From assembly GCA_025531455.1 (NCBI GenBank), contig JAMYHL010000024.1, positions 124,001 through 188,000 on the forward strand: a stretch of DNA of 64,000 bases, written 5' to 3'. Every line of letters starts with the position of its first letter. The stretch's first letter is position 1. Below the pieces are notes generated by a model. The model did no database searches and had not been told where the DNA came from. It saw only the letters and a list, made by a program, of their open reading frames with translations. A program made the translations under genes and the position numbers. Positions 31,825 through 41,767 of this stretch are shown in pieces. Source of the DNA: Apiotrichum sp. Y4204. Lineage: Eukaryota; Basidiomycota; Tremellomycetes; Trichosporonales; Trichosporonaceae.

Positions 31825-33639
31825 TTAGAGCTCCGTCGGGGTCACGTGTCGTGCGAGCCACCATGCGAGACCAGCGACGCCACCGATAGTGGCGAGACCG
31901 CGGATGATTATGGCGACGACGAGCGCGTGCCGGACGGCCTGGTAGAAAGTGCTCAGCGCAGCACCGCTCCAGTTTGTCCGGCGATCGGTGGCGCGATCAC
32001 GGCCTGTGACGCTCTCTTCCCAGTTCTGCACCACCTGGCGATACCGGCGGCCAAAGACCCAGATCCAAAAGTTGACGTCCGGGTAGGAGAAGCGAGGGAA
32101 GACAGCGGTTATGCCGGGGCCGACGCCGCGACGGCGGGTGTCGAGAATCTGGACGCTGCGCTGCTTCTTCACGGGCGATACGGCTGTCATTGTGGCTACT
32201 GAGACCGACGAGCCCTGACGCGGAGGGGATGAGCGCTCCTCGGGGAACCAATGCTGGTCAAACGATGAAACAACGGTGACTGGCGTCCGCGGACCGAAGA
32301 GGGTTGCACGGTCGGGAGACGTGCCAGGCGAATTGGATCGGGAGCGGGGAGAGACAAGACGGAGATCGGACCCCGGGCAGTGCGCGACCAGGTCAAGCGT
32401 CATTCCGAGGGACAGGCCCCACAGGCGCAGCATCCGCCGCCCGGTTGCTGCGTCAAGCCAGGTCCCGCTGCCGCCCTCGGGCGGCTCCTCAAAGTCCATG
32501 TTCATGTCAAAGCCCTCGGCTACATAGTCGGGTTCATCAGGAAGCATGATGCAACCAAACCTGGGGGAGTTAGTACAGCTAAGAAGACGAAACTCGCAGC
32601 GCCATTAAACTCACTGCATCTTGCCGACGAGGCCGCGCAGAGCCCAGCGCACGAGCTGGTTGCGCGGAGAAAGACGCGTCGAAATGTCAATGTCAATGTG
32701 GCCCCACTGGTCCTGGTCAAACGGCGGCGACAGCGAGGACAGCGGAATCCAGTGAACTGTGGAGACCTCAGTCTGGAAATGTTAGCGTCATGCTCCTCTC
32801 GGCCCGCGCAGGGCACTCACCGCCTGGAGCTCGGGCGTGGGGCTAAATGGGGAAGTCTGGAGGAAGACTACGGCGTCAGCACGGACATGCGGGGCTGCGC
32901 TAAACACTTGGCACATCCAATAGCGTAGTGATGCGCATCATCCCGGGTATGCACTCACCGAAGGGGGAGAGGATCATCAGCAGCCGCTTGCCGAGCGATG
33001 TGGTAATCTCGCGCTCATCGAGACGGCCGACCTGGACAAAGTCGCTCTCCGCGAGGTCGATACCAATCTCCTCCCATGTCTCGCGAAGCGCCGTGTACAG
33101 GGACGTCTCGTCAGTGGGCTCTTGCCGTCCGCCTGGGAAGGCGACATGGCTGCTCCAGCGCGAGCGGGCCCCGTTGGCGGTTGCGCTCGGTGCGCGGCGA
33201 ATAAATAGCAGCTCGGGTACGGTGCCGGGGTGCTGGACCCAGTCTGGAGCGTCAGCATGGGGGTAACGGGGCGCGGGGGATGGCGGCCAAGCCAAGGGGG
33301 GCACTCACCAAGGCGCAGAAAATCATCAAACGGGAGCCCCACACCAAACTCATCAGCGGGGACGACTGGACCAACATAGTCGTCGGGGACGTTACCCTCA
33401 AAGACGAGTTCGGGGGCGGGCCGCATGCGGAGGATGAGCGCGACACTTGCACGGCGCGGCTGTGTCGGCGGCGAGAGGATCAGACGCGGCGGCGTCCCCC
33501 GCAGGCTCTGGAGCAGCGAGAGCAGGTTGTCTGCTGGGCGGCACATGTCTGGAGAGGGGGTTAGCAAACAAGACGAGAGGGAAGACCATGGAACGGAAGG
33601 ACACCAGACGCGTCAACTACACTCACCCAGCGCAGACAT
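31825..33639 (-). CDS. Nudix hydrolase (CoA-diphosphatase-like) with C-terminal membrane helix
   Basis: Minus strand, six exons: 33627-33639, 33309-33548, 32959-33243, 32821-32867, 32615-32772, 31825-32560; 492 aa. The complete Nudix box is at aa ~122-145: GGRQEPTDETSLYTAL then RETWEEIG, preceded by HVAFPGG. This binds metal and cleaves a nucleoside diphosphate linked to another group. Then VGRLDEREITTSLGKRLLMILSPF, VFLQTSPFSPTPELQATEVSTVHWIPL, FDQDQWGHIDIDIST and LVRWALRGLVGKMQFG follow a pattern I know from large fungal CoA-type Nudix proteins. A Ser/Arg-rich variable stretch precedes a C-terminal hydrophobic segment (HALVVAIIIRGLATIGGVAGLAWW, aa ~460-483), a probable membrane anchor, perhaps mitochondrial or peroxisomal. 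The 13-nt first exon is inferred from frame and splice sites and is the weakest part. Confidence 0.88.
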
Positions 33640-34933
33640 GATGGGCGCAGTGGGAGCGTGGGGCCGTATGGGGTGTGGGGAAGTGTGGGAATGGGAATGG
33701 GCTCGAGCCTCAACGTTGTAGCGAGCTGGGCCGTCGAAGCGATGGGAACCGGACAGATAACGCAGAGGAGAGATGGGATGATTGTGAGATTGATAAAAAC
33801 GGGAAAGATTTAGGAGATGTGAAGAGTAAAAAGAGAAAGAGAGAGAGAGAGAGAGGAGAAGAGAAGAGTTTAGTGTTCAGAGAGCTAGGAACACAAAGAG
33901 GTGACTACAAGGTAGTGTGAGTGAGGAATGACGGAGGGGGAAGACCAATTGGTCAAAGGTGACTGGGAATGACGGTGGCGACGGGCAGAGGGAAGGAGGG
34001 AAGACCAGAGGCCAGAGTACCAGCGGGGGGACAAGCGACGCGCGCGTGATGAGCAGTACGAGCGGAGACTGGAGTGCGGAGCGGGGTCTCCAATCGAGCC
34101 AAGAGAAGAGAGAGGGGGAGAGGGGACAGTCACCGAGCTGAGCTGCGAGGAAGGGAGCAGAGCAGAGGAGGAGAACAGTTTGTTGTGGGGCTCAAAGACA
34201 GAGGAATGCACAAAAAACTCAAGAAAGAAGGTCGTTACGCGCCGGCGCCATCCCATTCACTCTCTGGTGTCTCTCTGCATCTGCAGCGCGGTGAATCAAC
34301 AAGGAGCCAGGCTCACAGAGGACTCACTTTTTGGGGCTGCAGGATCTTATCCGGCGCGCAGATGAGAGTGTGTGACGCAGGCGATTTCAGACTTTTGGGG
34401 CAAATATCCTGGGTCTTGGAAGAGAAATTTACGTAATAAGCCACACCCTCCACCCAACATGAGCAATTTGGGTGCACGCGATCAGCAAGTGGGCTAGCCA
34501 GATAGCCGGCCAGGGTGTGGGGACCCCAAGATAAGGTGACTTTCGGGGATGTGGCCATACCCGGTGATAGTATTAATTCCGGAAAAAACCCGCACGCGAT
34601 AACCGCATGACAATGACCTATTACACGTCATTTATGTTGTTGCATTACGAGGCAACCACGAGTCTTCCGCCCAGCTCTGGAGCTCCCAAGGTTTCCATTT
34701 TGGCTTTGGTTTCGGCATTGGAGTCATCGGAAGACTGAGAGAGTCAGTCATCATCGTTCCCATCACAAACAACAACAACATCCATCCACAATCATTATAA
34801 TCCACCTCTTCAATCCATCCGGAACGCACACGCTCACACAAGGGTCAACCCCGCGCTACATCCCGCCCCACTCCCCCGCTCACCTTTCCCCACACTGCGC
34901 GCGCTACTCTCCACCCGGTGACGTGACGCCACC
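33640..34933. promoter_or_regulatory. Divergent promoter region, Nudix / CXXC_R1 gene
   Basis: 1.3 kb between two divergent starts. A GA-rich strand-asymmetric block runs 33680-34160, including (GA)n at about 33838-33858. A Thr/Asn-like CAACAACAACAACATCC tract near 34770-34785 and CA/CT-rich sequence follow just upstream of the 34934 start. Confidence 0.45.
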
Positions 34934-37900
34934 ATGTCCGACTCGGCGGCCCACGCGCTCGGCGACCCCGGCCCGTCGACAATGGAGCGGCGCGAGAGCA
35001 TGGACAAGTCGCGGTCACCGTCCCGGTCAAGGTCGCCGCGTGCGCGGTCGGCACGGCCGGGGTCATCGCGCTCCGGCCCGTCAGCGTCACCATTGGGCAC
35101 ACCGCCGGCGGCAAACGCGTCTACCGCTGACCGCTCCTCCCATCCTCCCTCCGACCGTGGATCCCACGCCGGAGGCACAGATATGGACGAGGATGGAGAC
35201 TCTGATATCCATTCCGAGGACGAATGTACGCCCGTATTATGATTTCGAGGCTGACGCGCAGATGAGCGACAACGGCGGAAGAACATCCTCATGAACGACA
35301 ACCTCCTCGCGACGCTGGGCGTCAAGGGCGCAACCTCCATATTTGCGAGCCAGCCATCGGAACCCGCGACGCCGCGAAAACAGCGGAGGCCAGCACGCCC
35401 GCGCACGCTGCGCGACCGGAACGGCTACATTCTTTCACTGCCGGAAGAGGGCAAGACCCATGTGCTGGCGTGTATCGAGATGCCGGTGGACCGGCGCGTG
35501 CAGAAGTTGATCGACGAGGGCGCGTATGCGGACTGCACGGCGCTTGCGGTGGGTGAAGAGCGACGGTGGCGTTTTGGAGATGGCACGGGCGTGCTTGCTG
35601 AAGGGGAGGAGCCGGTCGTCGATGGCGTGAGCCACGAGTTTCGCTGGAAGACTTGGGAGGAGGTGAACGACGTGCAGGTGCTTGAAACGACGCCAGAAGG
35701 AGACGATAGCGACACGTCAGAGCCACTCGCAAATCTATCGCTTGTCAAGGAGAAGCGGCCAAAAGTGCACTACTCGGTGGGTATCACGGCCTCAGGAGAT
35801 GCTGACCCGCCAGGAACTCACCGGCGCGACGTGCCACCAGTGCAAGCGCAAATCCGACAAGCCCAAGATGCGGTGCCGCGATCCGGACTGTGAGCGGGAG
35901 TACTGTATCTCGTGTTGTGCGCGATACGATTTCGAGTTTGACGAGGACAACCGCGCGTGGATCTGCCCATGGTCGACGGCGACGTGCAACTGCGGCGCGT
36001 GCCGGGCGAAGCGGGGCCAGGAGCCGCTGGGCATCTCCTCGTTTGGGCGCACGGCTGCACGCATCGAGGCGGACCGACAAGGGCTCAAGCTCAGCCAGTA
36101 CCTTGAGCAGCTGGAGGGGGCTGTGGCGCCGCGCAAGCCGACGTTTGACCGTATTCGCCTGGTGGATGCCGCGACGGATATCGTTGCCCCCGAACTGCCC
36201 CAGATCTGGAAGGATTACCTCGATGCGCAGGAGATTAAGCAGAAGGGCAAGCCGCGGAAGAAGCGCAAGTCGGCGGTCGAAGGCGAGGAGGGCGACGGCG
36301 AGAAGAAGGTCAAGGGGCCCAAGGGGCCAAAGGGGAAGAAGAAGAAGAAGGGCGACGGCGAGGCTGGGGAGGCCGCTGGGAAGGCCGCTGGGGAGGGTGC
36401 GTCTGGAGAGGGCAGCGCCGAAGGCGTAAACGGAGCCAAGGCGAAGAAGCCGCGGAAACGCAAGAAGAAGGACGCGGCGTCCACCCCGGCCACCGGGCCA
36501 ACTGCTCCTCAAAAGCAGGTCGACTCGGACGGCGAGACAGTGCATGGCTACTCGGACGAGGACGCTCCGCCTCCAAGCAACCAGCTGAACCGGTCGACCT
36601 CGGCGTCAACCCACGCCTCCGAAGACAGCACGTACCAGCGCGCATCGACCACCGCTCCCCAGCCAAGCACGAACGAGTATCTCGCGCGCATGCAGTTTGC
36701 GCACACTCCCCCGCCATTCATCCCCCAAGCGCAGCGCACGCCCCTCCCGGAATCAGAGGACACGGCGGACCCGATATCCGAGAACAACATACCGCTGGAG
36801 CCTCGGCCCGAGATGAGCGCCGGCATCTCCCCCGCAGGGCGGAACATGACGCTCGCGCCGCGCACGCACGACGACGTCATTTTTGCGCCGAGCGTCAACC
36901 TCCCCGTCCCGCAGCCGCCGGTCGAGGAGTCGCTCACCCCGCGCGGGGAACGTACCGAACGCGCCTCAAATACCCCGCTCACGCCGGGCAACTCGACGGT
37001 CAGCCTCGCGCGCCTCGGCCTCCTCCCCGACATGCCTGTTTTTCAGCCGTACCTCATGTCGCCGGAGAAGGAACGCGAACTGCAGGGACTGAGCCAGGGA
37101 CAACAGCAGGGGCAGCAGATGGGTCAGGTATCTAGCCAGCAGCAGGTGTTGAGCCAACAACAGCAGCAGCACTCACACTCGTACGCGGGACACAACTTCC
37201 GCGGCAGCCCAGAGCGTCAGCGACAGCCGTCGGTTCCGCAGGGCCCGGCCTCGAACGGCCTGCTCTTCGACGAGGGGCGGTACGGCTACGCCGCGCCCAC
37301 GCAGCCCCAGCAGCAGCAGCAGCAGCAGCAGTCGTACTCGCATACATCCTCTCACTCCCATACTCCGACCCTCTCGGCATCAGGCCGGTACACGCCCTCG
37401 TACCAGGCCAACTCGCACCTCACCCCGGGTACCGGGACCAGCAACGGCACGGCGAGGAGCCCAACACCATCATACCTTGGCGTCTCCCCGCCTCTCGTGC
37501 CCCAGCCCATCCCGGCCCAGCAGATGGTCTTCGATTCGGCACGGTACACCCCAACCCCACCGGTCGGCCCCTCGCCGCCACTGATGCCGAGTGTCTCCCC
37601 GCCCCTCCACCATTCGCGGGGGTACAGACGGGAGAGGGAGCCATCGACAACGGCCACGACAGCGACCTCGACTGCAGCGCCCTCCGTCTCGTCTGGCGGG
37701 TATCGCGCCACCAGCGAGCGTGAGCGTACGGCGGAGCGGTATCGCTTCGAACGCGAGTGGGAGAACGGGTACGAGTACGAGCGCCAGGGAGGGGTACAGA
37801 GCTCGTCGTGGCAGCAGAATCCACCGATCCAGACGAGCCAGAGCGTCCAGTCTCAAGCGCAGAGTCAGCCGCAGTCGCAGGTCCAGCAGGCCCAGACGCA

Positions 37901-38387
37901 GGCCCAGTCATATCCATCGACGTACACTGCAAACAACCCGCAATCGTACGCGACCTCGCAGTCGTCGTACTCTGCCCAAACGTATTCCGCTTCTCAACCC
38001 CAGAACTACACGCAGTACCAGCAAACCACTACCCAGTCTTATCAGCAGTCCGCGTCCGGGTCCACATCCACCGCACAGTCGTACCAGCAATCCACATCCA
38101 CTCAGCATACATACGCCCAGCCCCAGGCCACATCCCAGCAATCACAGTCCCAGGGGTACGACCGGTACGCGTCCGAGCTCGCGGCCCAGCTCGCTGCGTC
38201 GCCGCGCCGCCGGCGTCCGCCGCTCCCGAGCTCCATCCTGAGGCACAAGTTCACGGAAGCGCAGCCCCAGCCCCAGGCTCAGCCGCAGCAGCCTCAACCA
38301 CAGCAACAGCAAACCCAACCCCAGTCGCAATCCCAACAGGGCTACTACTACCCCTACCAGTCATACCAGCGCTGGGGCCCGTCATAA
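34934..38387 (+). CDS. zf-4CXXC_R1 zinc-finger protein with Q-rich tail
   Basis: Three exons: 34934-35225, 35262-35776, 35814-38387; 1126 aa; introns 36 and 37 nt. The domain at aa ~272-345 reads TGATCHQCKRKSDKPKMRC, CEREYCISCCARYDFEF, WICPWSTATCNCGACRAKRG, with repeated C-x2-C pairs, matching the zinc-finger of monoamine-oxidase A repressor R1/CDCA7-type proteins, which bind chromatin DNA. Before it lie a Ser/Arg/Pro N-terminus and a basic YERQRRKNILMNDNLLATLGV segment. After it come a Lys-rich stretch (GPKGKKKKKG, KKPRKRKKK), likely nuclear signals, and a ~600-aa Gln/Ser/Pro/Tyr-rich low-complexity tail. The second intron was chosen over a 19-nt alternative because 37 nt fits the window and includes a GCTGAC branch site. 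Probable nuclear regulator; targets unknown. Converges with the next gene with 51 bases between stops. Confidence 0.87.
37303..37331 (+). repeat. CAG repeat coding polyglutamine
   Basis: Uninterrupted run of eight CAG codons (CAGCAG... from about 37309), the longest of several Gln tracts in the CXXC_R1 protein tail; others lie near 37100-37170, 37810-37910 and 38265-38335. Liable to length variation between strains. Confidence 0.7.
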
Positions 38388-38438
38388 CAGGAAAACACTT
38401 ATACCATTGTATGTATGCACTCTTGTAGCATGTCTACA

Positions 38439-41117
38439 TTACCAGCCGCCGTATAGCTCCTCGTCCGCTCCCGTACCGGCAGGCACGGGCGTGGCGTACG
38501 TCGCCTCGAGATCGTCCCGGCGGAGCCGTTCGCGCTCTACGCGCCGGCCTTTACGCGTCTTGGCGCTCGAGGCACTCGTGCTCCCGCTCGCGGTACTGTG
38601 CGCGGGACTCGCCGTGCGTGCACCCTTGCTGCGTTGCTGCTTGGCTGGCACCGGCGCCGGGACAGGCTGCTTCTGCTTGGCCGGCACAGGGGCCGGGGTA
38701 GGCTGCGCGTCGTCGAGTGTCACCCACGAGTCGAAGATCGGGCGCAGGTCCTTGGACTTCTTGGCGGGTTTGGGGGACCACACGTCGTCGTTTGCCAGCG
38801 CCGACGCGCGCCCCGGTGTCGGGCGCGGGAGCGGCGGCGGGAGGCGGTACGCCGCGTCGAGCCGGGGTGGCTGAGCCCGAGGCTGGGGTTGGGGCTGGGG
38901 CTGGGGCTGAGGGAGAGCTTGGGGCGGAGGCTGGCCGTGTTGGGCGTGTTGCGTGTTCGGGCTCTGGTCACGCTCGCGCGTGGGCCAAAACTCCCATCCC
39001 GGGTGGGCATCGGGGTTCGCGACCGGCCCCGCGACGGGGAGCGGGGGGATGTACACGCGCGCATTGTCCGGCGGGCCCCAGATACTCGTGGCGGACGAGG
39101 ACGAGACGGCGGACACGCCGCTCACGCTCGAGAGCGTGCGTTCGAGCTGTAGGCCGCCGTCGTGGGTGCCCTGTGCGTCGTGCGTCGAGAAGCGGCGACG
39201 GGATGGAAAGTCGTCCTGTGGAGAAAAGCGCGATGGCGAGGCCGCGAGCGAGCCCTGTTCGGGGGACGACAAGGGAGTCGAGAGGCGGCGCGGCGCGGCA
39301 AGTGGCGAGGTCTCGTGCTGCCGCGACCATGCAAACTTGTGCGGCGTGGGCGTGAATGCGAAGAGCGAGCTGCCGCCGGATATGTCTGCGTGGCGGGACG
39401 CGTCGGGTGCGCGCGCGGGGGTGTGCGTATCGTACCCCGTCGGGCCGGGCGTGCTTGGTGCTTGCGTGTCGAGATCGGGCTGAGCAATGGTCTTGGTTTC
39501 GGAAGTGGGGGACGCGGGGGCGAGGACCAGCTCGCTCAGCTCACTCTCGGGCTCGCGCTCTTGCTTGATCTCCCGCTCAACCTCTTCCTCACTCTCCTCG
39601 TGCTCGACGTCGGAGCCGACCTCGAGCTCATCCACGGGGACCTCGTCGTAATGGAACAGATCGTCGAGCGTGGGTCCAGGCGGGAGTTCGAGAGCAGCGG
39701 GCTCGGCGCCGTCGGGGGTGACGAGCTCGGCGTCGGGGGGCGAACCGCCCGATGTATCGATTTCGGGAGTGCGTGCAGCGGTCTCGGAGTCGAGTTCAAT
39801 GGTCGGCTCAGGTTCAGAGGCGGGCCGGGACTCGTCGGAACCACGGCTTTCTATCGGCTCGGGCTCGGCCTGCGTCGTTGCGCTCGGCAGGGCGGGATAC
39901 TCGTCCTCCCAGCCTCTCTCCTTGCGGACGACGGCGGACCAGCTGGGCTTCTCCTCGGTATCGTCTTGTTGATCGCCGAGGACGTCGTGTACGTCCACGA
40001 GCGGCGAGACGGGCGACATTAGGCGCTCGGGTGCGGAGCCAGTGACCCACTCCCATCCCGTGCCTTCCTGCGCATCCTCCCCAACCTCTTCCTCCATGTG
40101 CTCCTCCGCCATACCCTGCCGCTCAGCACGCTCAGCACGCTCAGCCCAAGCGTTTATGCCGTGCTTGTCGCGCATGTGCTGCGCGAAATGATCATGCAGC
40201 CTAAACGAGCGGTCACACGCTTCACAGCGGCGCCCCGAGCTCGCAGCGAGCGCGGCGCGCTCAAACGCCCCAACGCGATCGAGGTGTGGCGCTATGTCGA
40301 GCTTGTGTACATCGCGGATATGCTGCCGTCAGGAAACAAAAGAACTCGACTCAAGACGCACGTATAAGAGCGCCTCGGGGGTGTGGTGGAACCGCTCGCA
40401 GGGAAAGCACTCCCAGCGGCCAAACTGCGCGCTGAGCTTGGCGCGGATCTTCTTCCGGTGTTCGGGGACGTCGCGGGTCACCGGGGAAGCGGGGAAGGGC
40501 GGGGCGAGCGCCGCGAGCGCCGACTGCAGGTTGTCGGGGGAGAGACGGGCGGGGGCGAGGGCGTGCGCGGAGTCGTCCAGCTCGCGACCATCACGGCCCA
40601 GGCGCGCAGACCATGACCCGGCGGGCGGGACGGGAACGCGTGGCCGCCTCGGAATCACGCCGGGCGGGGCGCTCGCGTATCCCGACTCGAGATACGCGCC
40701 GGCGTCGGTATATGCGCCAGAGACGGGGTCCCAGCCAGAATGCCCAGCGACGGCGGGGTCGTCCCACTGTGTACCGCCGGGGGCGAGGGGGGGCGTGGAG
40801 GTGGAGGTGGACGAGCGCGCCGATCGTGCGGGCCCCTCGAGCTCGGTGGACGGGGACGGGGACGCGTGTTTGGCCGTAGGAAAAGCCTGTGGGGGCGAGG
40901 ACGAAGACGAGGACGAGTGCTCCGACAGACGCTCCGTCACGCGCTCCGTAGTCGCTGCCTTCCCGTGCCGGTCCTCGCGGTGCTTGAGCCCATGCCCATG
41001 GCGATCATGTCCGCACTCCCGGCACGCACACGCGCGCTGGCCCTGCGCGTGGTACACGTACAGGCCCGCAAGGCCGAGGATGACCGCCGCAGTGGGCCAG
41101 TCGAGCGTCATCCCCAT
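38439..41117 (-). CDS. Two-C2H2-finger protein with N-terminal membrane segment
   Basis: Minus strand, two exons: 40362-41117 and 38439-40322; 39-nt intron; 879 aa. Hydrophobic segment near the start (TAAVILGLAGLYVYHA, aa ~9-25) followed by Cys-rich ACACRECGHDRHGHG. Finger 1: C237-x2-C240-x12-H253-x4-H258 (ECFPCERFHHTPEALLY, HIRDVH). The intron falls exactly before its first His, so finger 1 exists only in the spliced protein. Finger 2: C285-x2-C288-x12-H301-x4-H306 (CEACDRSFRLHDHFAQHMRD). The remaining ~570 aa are acidic and Pro/Ser-rich, ending in a basic block (KTRKGRRVERERLRRDDLEA). The pairing of a membrane-like N-terminus with fingers is unusual; it could be a membrane-tethered factor or the segment may be a buried helix. 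No family recognised. MTLDW at 41111 is an alternative start. Confidence 0.82.
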
Positions 41118-41767
41118 TGCCTTAAGGTCTCGAGGTTTGCGCGCCGGTCGGTCGTGTCGTGTTCGATCCTGGCTAGAGGTAGGTAGTCGCGTACGGCGAG
41201 AAAGCTGGAAGGTGCAAAGCTGGCTGCCGCCTTGCGTTCCTGCACTGTTTGCGCCCGGCTTCTCAGCTTCTCAGCTTTTCGGCTCTCCGCGTCGAGCAAA
41301 CTCGAAGGTACCAAGACGATGGTGAGAGTGGGAAGTTGTCGAGTGTAGTGCAACCGACCTTATGTCCGGCACGCGTCGTCGCGCCGAGCGACGAGGGAGT
41401 GGGAGAGTGGCCGAGAGTGGGTCGGTGTCTGGGTACCTGGGTGCGAGCGGGGACAGGTAGGTGGAGTAGTCTTGGGGGGTGTGGCGCCTCGCCTGTGAAT
41501 GATGGATGAGGATGCAGATGATGACGGAGATGATAAACGGAGAATCGAAGGGGAGAACGAGGATGAGAAAGAGGATAAAGACGAGAATGAGAGATCATGA
41601 GAGAGCGAGAGAAGATCTGTTCTCCGAGGCGTGCATCCTCGATTCGCGGTGAACTCCAGTGCCTCCCATCAATCATCACTCCACGACTATCTGTCTCTGC
41701 ACACCACCACCCCACCTCCCACTTCCCTCCACACATCCCATTCTCAAAAGTTAGATGCATAGCTCCA
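41118..41767. other. Spacer: C2H2 gene promoter and MDV1 3' UTR
   Basis: 650 bases between two minus-strand genes. Includes the 8-bp repeat at 41260-41283 (listed separately) 143 bases upstream of the C2H2 start, a GA-rich tract (41500-41620) and no supportable ORF. Confidence 0.5.
41260..41283 (+). repeat. 8-bp tandem repeat, TTCTCRGC type
   Basis: Three units: TTCTCAGC, TTCTCAGC, TTTTCGGC. Related arrays with the TCGGC core occur at 51326-51365 (opposite strand) and 59683-59714. Confidence 0.75.

Noticed and set aside
35777..35795. 19-nt intron alternative in the CXXC_R1 gene
   Set aside because: Too short for splicing; the 37-nt alternative (35777-35813) keeps the same frame and has a branch site.
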